Below are positions 5,773 through 12,083 of a DNA stretch of 13,103 nucleotides, piece after piece. Under the pieces are notes generated by a model. It saw only the letters and a program-made list of their open reading frames with translations. It did not search any database and had not been told where the DNA came from. How positions within the stretch are numbered: the first letter of the stretch is position 1; every line of letters begins with the position of its first letter. The position numbers and the translations under genes are program-made. Origin of the DNA: Sedimenticola sp. (GTDB lineage Bacteria > Pseudomonadota > Gammaproteobacteria > Chromatiales > Chromatiaceae); contig JAUXBK010000049.1 of the NCBI GenBank assembly GCA_030619405.1, positions 1-13,103 on the forward strand. The letters run 5' to 3'.

Positions 5773-6090
5773 TCATGCCTGCTTCGATCCACCCATGCAT
5801 TCCGGGGAGTCGGGGGCCTTTCCGCCCTTGTCGAACCACTCCCGGGGGGTCATGGTATGCAGGGCGAGTGCGTGCAGCCCGGCGTCGAATTCAGCCTTGA
5901 GCAGGGCGTTGATCTGACGGTGGCGCTTTACCAGGGGTTCCCCCTGAAACCGGTCGCTGACCACCACCACCCGGAAATGGGACTGTGCATCTTCGGGTAC
6001 GCTGTGCATGTGGCTCTCATCCGTCACCTCCAGGTGCAGGGGGGCGAGGGTTTTGCGGATCTCCGTTTCGATCGTCTGTCGTCTGTTCAT
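5773..6090 (-). CDS. bolA: BolA family regulator
   Basis: These 105 residues are collinear with E. coli BolA: LEVTDESHMH (20-29), SHFRVVVVSDRF (37-48), VKRHRQINALL (54-64) and the invariant histidine H73 in GLHALALHTMTP (71-82), with a C-terminal SPECMGG echoing SPPCRG. BolA proteins pair with monothiol glutaredoxins through a [2Fe-2S] cluster coordinated by this histidine and take part in iron homeostasis, envelope shape and stress responses. The ESHF-type beta strand and longer C-terminus favour BolA over IbaG. It is last in a run fur, dksA-like, bolA, 51 bp after the dksA-like gene, which fits an iron-linked role. The Shine-Dalgarno sequence is weak. Confidence 0.95.
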   Translation of the reverse strand: MNRRQTIETEIRKTLAPLHLEVTDESHMHSVPEDAQSHFRVVVVSDRFQGEPLVKRHRQINALLKAEFDAGLHALALHTMTPREWFDKGGKAPDSPECMGGSKQA

Positions 6091-6141
6091 GGATTCATTT
6101 TACTGAGCTTTTACGTAACTGTGGTTCTGCCTTTGCCGGGG

Positions 6142-6486
6142 TCAGCCGGTATGGTCCTGCTTTTCCGCACAACTCACGCAATACTCGGAGTAGGGGAGCA
6201 CCTCCAGTCTGGCCTCGGGAATAGGCTCTCCGCAGGCCGCACAGATACCGTATTCGCCGGCGTCGATGCGGCTCAGGGTACGGTTGATCTGTTTCAGCTC
6301 CTGGCGGCCCGCCTTGCCCAGGGCATCCACTACCTCTTCGTTCTCCCGCTCCACTGCCTGCTCGGAAAAATCCGAAGGCAGCGGTCCGTCGCTGTGCCGC
6401 ACCTCCCGGGTGATCTGGTTCAGGCGCCGGTTCAGCTGTTCCCGGTGATCCAGGAGCTGCTCTCTGATCTCTCGATACTCAATCAT
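6142..6486 (-). CDS. DksA/TraR-type C4 zinc-finger protein
   Basis: This 114-residue protein has an N-terminal helical coiled coil (about 1-75) and a four-cysteine zinc finger, CAAC (82-85) and CVSC (103-106), with the signature GEYGICAACGEPIPEARL (77-94). DFSEQA (39-44) sits at the expected coiled-coil tip, where DksA places acidic residues into the RNA polymerase secondary channel. It is shorter than DksA (about 150 residues) and is best called a DksA paralogue. The ATG is five bases from the fur stop, so translation is likely coupled to fur. Confidence 0.92.
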   Translation of the reverse strand: MIEYREIREQLLDHREQLNRRLNQITREVRHSDGPLPSDFSEQAVERENEEVVDALGKAGRQELKQINRTLSRIDAGEYGICAACGEPIPEARLEVLPYSEYCVSCAEKQDHTG

Positions 6487-6491
6487 GTTCT

Positions 6492-6929
6492 CTATCCATC
6501 TTCCTTCGGGGCCTGCTGGCGGCAGCGGGGGCAGAGTCCATACAGTACCATGCTGTGGTCCTCGATATCGAAACCCGCCTCACCGGCGATCTCCCGCTGT
6601 CGGGATTCGATCACCTCATCATAGAACTCCTCTACCTGGCCGCAGCGTACACAGACGAGATGATCATGATGGCTGGCACAGGCCAGTTCGAACACGGCCC
6701 GGCCGCCCTCGAACTGCAGCCGATGGATCAGCCCGGCCTGTTCACACTGGGTCAGCACCCGGTAGATGGTGGCGACACCAATCTCTTCGTCGTGCTGCAG
6801 CAGCAGTCGGTAGATCTCTTCGGCACTGGCGTGCTGTCCGGCGCTCTTCTCCAGGGTCTCCAGGATCTTGATCCTCGGGAGGGTGACCTTCAGCCCAGCC
6901 TGTTTGAGTTTTTCCGGTATTTCGTCCAC
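6492..6929 (-). CDS. fur: Ferric uptake regulator Fur
   Basis: This is canonical Fur, 145 residues: a winged helix (AGLKVTLPRIKILETLE, 11-27; ATIYRVLTQCEQAG, 53-66), then FEGGRAVFEL (73-82), the metal-binding HHDHLVCVRCG (87-97), and two CxxC zinc motifs (93-96 and 133-136). With Fe2+ it represses iron uptake genes. The start is GTG at 6929; the N-terminus MDEIPEKLKQAGLKVTLPR lines up with E. coli Fur, so this start is better than any upstream one. First gene of the fur, dksA-like, bolA operon. An extended -10 (TGATATAAT) lies about 60 bp upstream. No good Fur box was recognised. Confidence 0.97.
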   Translation of the reverse strand: MDEIPEKLKQAGLKVTLPRIKILETLEKSAGQHASAEEIYRLLLQHDEEIGVATIYRVLTQCEQAGLIHRLQFEGGRAVFELACASHHDHLVCVRCGQVEEFYDEVIESRQREIAGEAGFDIEDHSMVLYGLCPRCRQQAPKEDG

Positions 6930-6988
6930 GAAGCGTTTCCATTGTATCAGGGAAGGCTCATCGGTGCGGTTTCCCCTTTCATAGCAAG

Positions 6989-6997
6989 ATTATATCA
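6989..6997 (-). promoter_or_regulatory. Candidate extended -10 element of the fur operon
   Basis: The - strand reads TGATATAAT, a perfect -10 hexamer with the TGn extension; the -35 position (GCCCCT) is poor, which an extended -10 can tolerate. The implied leader to the fur GTG is about 50 nt. Confidence 0.45.
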
Positions 6998-7030
6998 CTC
7001 AGCCGGACCACAGGGGCGATCATGGAATAG

Positions 7031-7039
7031 TGCTATGAT
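7031..7039 (+). promoter_or_regulatory. Candidate extended -10 element for gloB
   Basis: TGCTATGAT is a TGn-extended -10 with a 5/6 hexamer and a poor -35. If used, transcription would start about 7046 and the leader would contain the whole MITE at 7086-7243 before gloB. Confidence 0.3.
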
Positions 7040-7085
7040 GCAGCCCATTGAATAAAGATGAACTCTGGAGAGCGCCTGCCGCTAG

Positions 7086-7243
7086 GAGCTTGTCCGAGAA
7101 TAGGAACCGTAGCGAGGGGAATCCATTTTGAGTCAGATTTTTCGATTAAATGAGGCGAATATTGACCATATTTAACGAATTTAATCGGGAAATCTGGCTA
7201 AAATGGGTTTTCCGCAGTAGGTTCTCTATTCTCGGACAGGCTC
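7086..7243. mobile_element. Hairpin MITE, short copy, family 1 (CTAG target)
   Basis: This 158-bp element has ends GAGCTTGTCCGAGAATAGG and the inverted copy ending GGACAGGCTC (7243). It is bounded by exact CTAG direct repeats (7082-7085 and 7244-7247). It is the reverse-complement homologue of 3218-3474 without the two nested modules. The arms are largely self-complementary (AATCCATTTTGAGTCAGATT pairing with AATCTGGCTAAAATGGGTTT), so an RNA copy would form one long hairpin. It ends 23 bp before the preferred gloB ATG. Confidence 0.88.
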
Positions 7244-7266
7244 CTAGATAACTGAAGGGGATGAAT

Positions 7267-8046
7267 ATGCTGGAGATCCGGCCGATTCCGGCCTTCGATG
7301 ACAACTACATCTGGTTGCTGCAGCGCCCGGGTCACACGGCTGTGGCAGTGGTCGACCCGGGGGATGAAGAGCCGGTGCTGGAGCGCCTGCGGCAGGATGG
7401 CCTGACCCTGGCAGCGATAATGATCACCCACAAACACGGGGATCACACCGGTGGTATCCAGGCGCTGGTGCAGGCCTTTCCCGATATACCGGTGTACGGC
7501 CCTGCCCATGAACCGATCAAAGGGGTGACACGACCGCTGACTGAGGGCGACCGGGTGGAGATCCCGGGTATTGGGTCCACCATGACGGTGATGGAGGTGC
7601 CCGGGCACACGGAAGGGCATATCGCCTACCTCGGTGAGGGCGCGCTGTTCTGTGGCGATACCCTGTTCGCCGGCGGCTGCGGCCGGGTGTTCAGTGGCAC
7701 CCACCGGCAGTTGCACCGGTCGTTGCAGCGGATCGCCGCTTTGCCGCCAGAGACCCTGGCCTACTGCGCCCATGAATATACCCGCGCCAACCTGGGGTTT
7801 GCCCGCTGGGTGGAACCGGACAACCCAGGATTGCTGCAGCGCATCGGGGAGACCAATGCAACCCGTACCCGTGGGGAGCCCACGGTCCCCTCCAGTCTGG
7901 GGCTGGAGCGGGAGACCAACCCCTTTCTGCGTACCGGCGAGCCGACAGTGATCGCCGCAGCGGAGCGTTATGCAGAAAAGAAACTCACCTCGGGCGAAGC
8001 GGTGTTTGCTGCCATCAGAGAGTGGAAGGACCGGGAGTATGACTGA
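7267..8046 (+). CDS. gloB: Hydroxyacylglutathione hydrolase (glyoxalase II)
   Basis: This 259-residue metallo-beta-lactamase-fold enzyme splits S-D-lactoylglutathione into D-lactate and glutathione, the second step of methylglyoxal detoxification. Metal ligands are THKHGDH (54-60: H55, H57, D59, H60), H114 in PGHTEGH, D131 in CGDTLFAGGCGR and H169 in CAHEYT. The C-terminal substrate domain includes ETNPFLR (216-222). The canonical THHHWDH has K and G at the non-ligand positions here. Of two ATGs (7261 and 7267), 7267 has AAGGGG about 6 bases upstream and gives the typical N-terminus MLEIRPIPAFDDNYIW. The next gene overlaps by 8 bp. The family 1 MITE is in the leader. Confidence 0.96.
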   Translation: MLEIRPIPAFDDNYIWLLQRPGHTAVAVVDPGDEEPVLERLRQDGLTLAAIMITHKHGDHTGGIQALVQAFPDIPVYGPAHEPIKGVTRPLTEGDRVEIPGIGSTMTVMEVPGHTEGHIAYLGEGALFCGDTLFAGGCGRVFSGTHRQLHRSLQRIAALPPETLAYCAHEYTRANLGFARWVEPDNPGLLQRIGETNATRTRGEPTVPSSLGLERETNPFLRTGEPTVIAAAERYAEKKLTSGEAVFAAIREWKDREYD

Positions 8047-9385
8047 GATGCTGAAAGAGATACTGATCAAAAATGCCCGAATGGTGAACGACGGCCGTAT
8101 CCTGGAGGGGGACCTGCTGATTCGCAATGGCAGGATCGAACGGATAGACCCCGCGATTCCGGCCGGTGAGTCGACCCGGGTGCTGGAAGCGGACGGCCGT
8201 ACCCTGATGCCGGGGATGATCGATGACCAGGTCCACTTCCGGGAGCCGGGTCTGACCCGCAAGGCAGATATGCGAAGCGAGTCCCGGGCGGCGGTGGCCG
8301 GTGGTATCACCAGCTTTATGGACATGCCCAACACCGTGCCCCAGACCATCAGCCTGGAGGCGCTGGAGGCGAAATACACACTGGCCGCAGAGCGGTCACT
8401 GGCCAACTGCAGCTTCTACCTGGGGGCCACCAACGACAATCTGGCAGAGATTCAGGCCCTGGGGCCGAATCAGACCTGTGGTATCAAGGTGTTCATGGGG
8501 GCCTCCACCGGCAATATGCTGGTGGATCGGGTGGAGATCCTGGAGGCGATCTTCCGGGATGCCCCAGCCCTGCTGGCCACCCACTGCGAGGACACACCGA
8601 CCATCGAAAAGAACGAGGCGGTCTACCGGGCGAAGTACGGTGAAGAGGTGCCGATGGAGTGCCACCCGCTGATTCGCAGTGCCGAGGCCTGTTATCGCTC
8701 CTCCTCGCTGGCGGTGGAGCTGGCAAAGCGCCACGACACCCGGCTGCATGTGCTGCACCTGACCACCGCCCGGGAGCTGGATCTGTTCGAGGCGGGCCCG
8801 CTGGCGGGGAAGCGCATCACCGCCGAGGCCTGCGTGCACCACCTCTTTTTCGATGATCGGGACTACGAACTCAAGGGGAGCTTCATCAAGTGCAACCCGG
8901 CGATCAAGCGCCAGGAGGACCGGGACGCCATCCGCCAGGCCTTGGTGGAGGACCGGATCGATGTGATCGGCACCGACCATGCCCCTCATACCCTGGAAGA
9001 GAAGCTCAACACCTACTTCAAGGCGCCGGCCGGGCTGCCCCTGGTGCAGTGGGCGCTGCCAATGGTGCTGGAGCTTCATCACAACGATCTGATCTCACTG
9101 GAACAGCTGGTGGAGAAGATCGCCCATGGTCCGGCCCGGCTGTTTGGTATCAAAGAGCGGGGTTATCTGCGGGAGGGTTACTGGGCGGATCTGGTGCTGC
9201 TGGACCTGAACAGCCCCTATCGGGTGGAACGGGAGGCGGTACTCTACAAATGTGGCTGGTCGCCGCTGGAAGGCTCCCGCCTCCGCTCCCGGGTGGTCAC
9301 CACCTTCGTCAACGGCCAGGTGGCCTACCACGAGGGTCGGGTGAATGAGGCAGTGCGAGGGCGGCGCCTGGAGTTCGATCGTTAA
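8039..9385 (+). CDS. Dihydroorotase, Bacteroidetes-like class I type
   Basis: This 448-residue amidohydrolase resembles dihydroorotase (EC 3.5.2.3; carbamoyl aspartate to dihydroorotate in pyrimidine synthesis). Visible motifs: MPGMIDDQVHFREPG (57-71), MDMPNT (94-99), the lysine expected to be carboxylated in CGIKVFMGAS (K150), THCED (181-185), LHVLHLTT (236-243, H237/H240) and GTDHAPHTLEEK (311-322, D313). Class I enzymes usually have HxH near residue 64; here the first is glutamine (DDQVH), which I recall as typical of the Bacteroidetes-type subfamily, so it is probably native rather than damage. Another cyclic amidohydrolase activity is possible. The ATG at 8039 overlaps gloB by 8 bp, with GGAAGGA 8 bases upstream; ATG 8048 is an alternative. 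The last 77 bp overlap the opposite-strand gene. Confidence 0.9.
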   Translation: MTEMLKEILIKNARMVNDGRILEGDLLIRNGRIERIDPAIPAGESTRVLEADGRTLMPGMIDDQVHFREPGLTRKADMRSESRAAVAGGITSFMDMPNTVPQTISLEALEAKYTLAAERSLANCSFYLGATNDNLAEIQALGPNQTCGIKVFMGASTGNMLVDRVEILEAIFRDAPALLATHCEDTPTIEKNEAVYRAKYGEEVPMECHPLIRSAEACYRSSSLAVELAKRHDTRLHVLHLTTARELDLFEAGPLAGKRITAEACVHHLFFDDRDYELKGSFIKCNPAIKRQEDRDAIRQALVEDRIDVIGTDHAPHTLEEKLNTYFKAPAGLPLVQWALPMVLELHHNDLISLEQLVEKIAHGPARLFGIKERGYLREGYWADLVLLDLNSPYRVEREAVLYKCGWSPLEGSRLRSRVVTTFVNGQVAYHEGRVNEAVRGRRLEFDR

Positions 9386-10235
9386 GCGCCTCCCCCACCG
9401 CCCCCTTGTCCACCCCCTCGAAAGCCAGCACCCGGAAGCTGGACCCCGGGTGCTCCCGGTGCAGGGTATCGGCGATGTACTGGGCCAGGTTTTCCACCGT
9501 GGTATCGCCCTCCAGCAGGCGGCAGCGTGAGCGGGGCAGTGTCAGTTCGAATACACCCTGGCTGGCGCTGTAGCCAAAGCGGCAGTATTCGATCCCATCT
9601 CTGGAAAACGTTTCCCGCAGGTCCGAGCGGCTGGCCAGATAGATGTCGCGCCACCGGTCCGCCCACTGCTGCTCGAGGGTCCTGTTTCTCTGACCATTTT
9701 CGATGATGTGGAGGCGGGATCTGTGGCCATGGGTGATGCGCTGGCAGTTGCCCGCATGCTGCTTGAGGCCGTGGCTGTAGCGGTACCAGGCGCCATCGAT
9801 CTGCTCCCGGTGCAGATGCAGCCCGACCCGGCGTACGTTCGCCGGCAGCAGTGGCTGCAGTGTTTCGGTGATGGCCGCCGTCAGGCTCTCCGTGCCCACC
9901 CGCTCTGCTGCGATGGTCCGGATGGAACTCGCAGGCGCACGCAGCAGAATCTCTTCACCGGAACGGGTCTGGAATCGGACTTCGCACGCCTGCTCCGATT
10001 GCTCCACATGGCACCGGTGGTACTCCCCCGGGATCAGCAGCCGGTGGTCGAACCGGTCATCGATGATCTGCTTTACCTGCTTTTTTACCTCAGCGAAATC
10101 GAGCACCATCCCCTGTTCATCCAGTGCCCCTTCCAGCTCGATGTCGACCAGCCAGCTCTCTCCCAGCAGCCCGAGTTCCGGGTGCAACAGCGAGGCGTCG
10201 ATGACGGTCAGTCGGTTTACGAACAGGATCGGCAT
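9309..10235 (-). CDS. Two-domain 6-pyruvoyl-tetrahydropterin synthase / QueD-like protein
   Basis: The 308 residues form a tandem of T-fold half-domains. The C-terminal copy keeps the metal and catalytic pattern YSHGLKQHAGNCQRITHGHR (153-172): H155, H169 and H171 as zinc ligands and C164 as the likely catalytic cysteine, with AFEGVDKGAV near the end (271-280). The N-terminal copy (about 1-70, FVNRLTVIDASLL then VLDFAEVKKQVK and DHRLL) has the fold pattern (V-x-DF, D-HR-L) but no zinc histidines. The family includes QueD (6-carboxy-tetrahydropterin synthase, queuosine pathway) and PTPS; the substrate is not determinable. The last 25-28 residues are Pro/Arg-rich and encoded over the dihydroorotase 3' end (77-bp overlap). 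There is no clear Shine-Dalgarno before ATG 10235, and a MITE ends 26 bp upstream. Confidence 0.85.
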   Translation of the reverse strand: MPILFVNRLTVIDASLLHPELGLLGESWLVDIELEGALDEQGMVLDFAEVKKQVKQIIDDRFDHRLLIPGEYHRCHVEQSEQACEVRFQTRSGEEILLRAPASSIRTIAAERVGTESLTAAITETLQPLLPANVRRVGLHLHREQIDGAWYRYSHGLKQHAGNCQRITHGHRSRLHIIENGQRNRTLEQQWADRWRDIYLASRSDLRETFSRDGIEYCRFGYSASQGVFELTLPRSRCRLLEGDTTVENLAQYIADTLHREHPGSSFRVLAFEGVDKGAVGEALNDRTPGAALALPHSPDPRGRPPGR

Positions 10236-10265
10236 GGGCTAGTGTGGTGTAACGAATAAAGCTAG

Positions 10266-10402
10266 TACAGCAAATGCTAAGTCCCTGCGAACAGAATGTA
10301 GGTTGGATTAGGTGCGCATCTCACTGATATTTCAGGTTATCACATACTTATGAGCGCGCCGTAATCCGACACCCTGATATCTCATACTTAGTATTTGCTG
10401 TA
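10266..10402. mobile_element. Third MITE type, 137 bp, CTAG target
   Basis: The ends TACAGCAAATGCTAAGT (10266-10282) and the inverted TACAGCAAATACTAAGT (10402-10386) are flanked by CTAG at 10262-10265 and 10403-10406, a palindromic 4-bp duplication. Inside is another inverted repeat, GTAGGTTGGATTAGGTGCGC (10298-10317) against GCGCCGTAATCCGACACC (about 10356-10373), a type dispersed in proteobacteria. No ORF is encoded. Its ends differ from the family 1 MITE. The right CTAG supplies the stop codon of the adjacent gene. Confidence 0.82.
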
Positions 10403-11017
10403 CTAGTGCTTCAGTCTGACCGTAAAATAGCGGGGTTCTGCCTCATCGGTAAAAATCACCTCCCCGGTCTGGGAGCGTGACTCGTCGTGCTCGAGGATGT
10501 CGAGCGTTGGGACACCCTCTTTATCCACACCAAACTCGGAAAAGCCAACCTGGACACCATCCCGGTCGAAAAGGATGATCTGGATATGAGGGTGTATCGG
10601 GGTCAGCGCCAGATTGTCCATCACCAGCTTGTATTCATAGTGTTTCTTACTGTTTTTTCCCCGCTTCCCGGAAATTGAAAAGACGATGTTTCTGGCATAG
10701 TCCTGATTCAAGGTGAACACCTTGTCGAATTCCAGAGGCAGAAGGTGGGGCAGTCTGGATTTGACCAGCGCCGCTATTTCAAGCTCCATGTCTACCAGCT
10801 TTGGTTCCAGCTCGGCCAGTCTGCGGGCCTGTTTCCCCTCCTTGACCAGAAGATCGGACATATCCCGACCACAGCTATCCAGTTTGAAGGAGAGAATCAC
10901 CGCGGTGACCGTCATCAGAAACAGGCCCAGGGAAAGACCCACGATGATACGAGTCCGGATCTTTGAGCGATGCTGTCTCGAGCCGCGGCTGCTCTGCCGC
11001 ATACTGTTGTCGTTCAC
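10403..11017 (-). CDS. Membrane-anchored coiled-coil protein of unknown function
   Basis: I do not recognise this family. From the GTG at 11017 the product is 204 residues: a basic N-terminus, one transmembrane helix (about 24-43, TRIIVGLSLGLFLMTVTAVI region), a short coiled coil (about 52-85, EGKQARRLAELEPKLVDMELEIAAL), then a beta-rich C-terminal domain (about 95-204) that would lie in the periplasm. GGGAG eight bases before GTG 11017 favours this start; GTG 11056 has no ribosome site and would add 13 residues. The stop codon TAG is part of the CTAG duplicated by the adjacent MITE, so the original C-terminus may have been different. It is probably independent of the tRNA gene upstream. Confidence 0.72.
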   Translation of the reverse strand: MNDNSMRQSSRGSRQHRSKIRTRIIVGLSLGLFLMTVTAVILSFKLDSCGRDMSDLLVKEGKQARRLAELEPKLVDMELEIAALVKSRLPHLLPLEFDKVFTLNQDYARNIVFSISGKRGKNSKKHYEYKLVMDNLALTPIHPHIQIILFDRDGVQVGFSEFGVDKEGVPTLDILEHDESRSQTGEVIFTDEAEPRYFTVRLKH

Positions 11018-11069
11018 GTCGGGTTCTCCCGCCTCTCTCGATGGTTGGGTGATCACAATGGGTTAAAAG

Positions 11070-11104
11070 CCCCCGCTCCCACAGGGAGAGGGTTGGGGTG
11101 AGGG
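11070..11104. repeat. GGGAGAGGGTTGGGGTGAGGGG-type hairpin repeat
   Basis: CCCCGCTCCC, a 3-base loop, then GGGAGAGGGTTGGGGTGAGG make a small hairpin with a G-rich tail. It is the same repeat type as the interior of the IS66-like MITE (5213-5226 and 5275-5292), in the other orientation and uninterrupted. It lies between the tRNA 3' end and the membrane protein gene. Confidence 0.6.
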
Positions 11105-11135
11105 GATCAAGATGAGATGTAACGCCTGATTTCTA

Positions 11136-11211
<76 letters not shown>

Positions 11212-11226
11212 ACGGGAAGGAGGGGG

Positions 11227-11255
11227 AGTATAAAGAAACCCGGGGCGGGGAACAA
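11227..11255 (-). promoter_or_regulatory. Promoter of tRNA-Thr
   Basis: On the - strand TTGTTC (11255-11250), exactly 17 bases, then TATACT (11232-11227). The predicted start about 11220 lies 9 nt before the mature tRNA 5' end. The spacer is GC-rich. No gene lies between. Confidence 0.65.
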
Positions 11256-11288
11256 CACCCGCGCCCGGTCCGGCCTACGCCTTGTTAC

Positions 11289-11723
11289 CTAGGTATTATT
11301 CGTTGTGCGCAGGTGGATGACCACCTCCACCCGGTCGATCTCGGTCCCTTCCGGCAGGGTGTCGGGCAGGGAGATCTCCAGTTGGCCATCGGGTATGTCA
11401 CTCAGTTCCTGGGTCTCGGGGTTGTAGAAGTGGGCGTGGCTGTGGGTGGTGGAGTCGTAGAAGGCACGGCTGGCGTCGACCGTCAGTTCCTGTATCAGCC
11501 GGTGGCGGGTGAACAGGGCGAGGGTGTTGTAGATGGTCGCCTTGGAGACCGGCTTGCCGGTGGCATTGGTCAGGGCGAGCACCTGGTCGGCGGAGAGGTG
11601 CTGAGGGCGCGCCAGCAGCACCGTCGCTATCTTGATGCGCTGAGCGGTAGGGGTGATGCCGTGGCTGCGCAGCAGACGCACAACTCCCCTTCTCTGATCC
11701 GGATCGTAGCTGGCTTCGTTCAT
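11289..11723 (-). CDS. Irr-like Fur-family transcriptional regulator
   Basis: These 144 residues show the Fur winged helix (HGITPTAQRIKIATVLLA, 21-38; LSADQVLAL, 43-51; VSKATIYNTLALFTRHRLI, 59-77) followed by a dimerisation domain. There are no CxxC pairs, so the structural zinc site of canonical Fur is absent. The histidine cluster HSHAHFY (94-100) followed by the D-I-P motif (109-111) resembles Irr, the heme/iron-responsive regulator of alphaproteobacteria, and some peroxide sensors. The signal is inferred, not shown. The genome thus has a second Fur paralogue besides the one at 6492-6929. The ATG at 11723 has a weak ribosome site and lies ten bases from a TATAAT, so the leader would be very short. 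Confidence 0.9.
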   Translation of the reverse strand: MNEASYDPDQRRGVVRLLRSHGITPTAQRIKIATVLLARPQHLSADQVLALTNATGKPVSKATIYNTLALFTRHRLIQELTVDASRAFYDSTTHSHAHFYNPETQELSDIPDGQLEISLPDTLPEGTEIDRVEVVIHLRTTNNT

Positions 11724-11733
11724 AATGCCATGA

Positions 11734-11742
11734 ATTATATCA
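11734..11742 (-). promoter_or_regulatory. Extended -10 and dyad at the Irr-like gene start
   Basis: The - strand reads TGATATAAT, the same extended -10 as at fur, with TTCTGA 17 bases upstream. Ten bases separate it from the ATG. The sequence ATAAT-(7)-ATTAT at 11723-11739 is a dyad spanning the -10 and start codon, a possible autoregulatory operator. Confidence 0.4.
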
Positions 11743-11792
11743 GAAACGGGCGAAAATCAGAAGACAGAATTCAGCGTCGAGAAAGCAGCCCG

Positions 11793-11829
11793 GTAGGGTG
11801 GGCACCTCTTTTGTGCCCACGCTGAATAA
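11793..11829. repeat. GTAGGGTGGGCAC stem-loop repeat, copy 1
   Basis: GGTGGGCAC pairs with GTGCCCAC around a T-rich loop, followed by GCTGAATAA. It is nearly identical to 12088-12125 and in the same orientation; the loops differ (CTCTTTT against GTTTTTTT). Confidence 0.85.
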
Positions 11830-11857
11830 CGGTATGCGTTCACGAACAAAAAAATGG

Positions 11858-11889
11858 CCGCGGATTGGCGCGGATAAAATGCGGATTTT
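11858..11889. repeat. GCGGAT 10-11-bp-period repeat
   Basis: Three GCGGAT units (CGCGGATTGG, CGCGGATAAAA, TGCGGATTTT) at 10-11 bp spacing. This is the same architecture as the other triplet-unit repeats in the window but with unrelated sequence. Confidence 0.7.
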
Positions 11890-11992
11890 ACCTTAGAGAC
11901 ACTCTCCAGCAGACCTGGGTCGAGTCGCATATGCACCTTTATGGCACAGCCGGCGACAATACCTCCGATTTCATTCTCAGTTTTCTCTTCTT

Positions 11993-12030
11993 CTCCGTGT
12001 CTCCGTGACTCCGTGTGAGAACGTTTTTTT
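11993..12030. repeat. CTCCGTG 8-bp-period repeat
   Basis: Three CTCCGTG units at 8-bp spacing joined by T and A, then TGAGAACG and a T run. It is the counterpart of the dispersed CACGGAG-type repeats. Confidence 0.75.
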
Positions 12031-12083
12031 CTTACCGAGGTATGGGTAACGGCATGGCCAATGGTGGGCATAAACGGCATGGC

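Larger units (their letters stand above)
11724..12083. other. Gene-free stretch packed with four repeat types
   Basis: No gene is supported. The stretch contains, in order, the regulator's promoter (11734-11742), a GTAGGGTGGGCAC stem-loop (11793-11829), a GCGGAT repeat (11858-11889) and a CTCCGTG repeat (11993-12030); a second GTAGGGTGGGCAC copy begins at 12088 inside the next gene. Confidence 0.6.

Noticed and set aside
6960..7000. Fur box in the fur promoter
   Set aside because: No convincing match to GATAATGATAATCATTATC-like symmetry around the extended -10.
7198..8406. 402-codon - strand frame across gloB and the dihydroorotase start
   Set aside because: It lies antisense to two well-identified genes and starts within a coding region with no recognisable domain.
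8396..9082. Long - strand frame within the dihydroorotase gene
   Set aside because: It is a shadow of a high-GC coding strand; the + frame has clear family motifs throughout.
11757..12080. 107-codon - strand frame as a gene
   Set aside because: It runs through three dispersed repeats, has no family pattern and no ribosome site.
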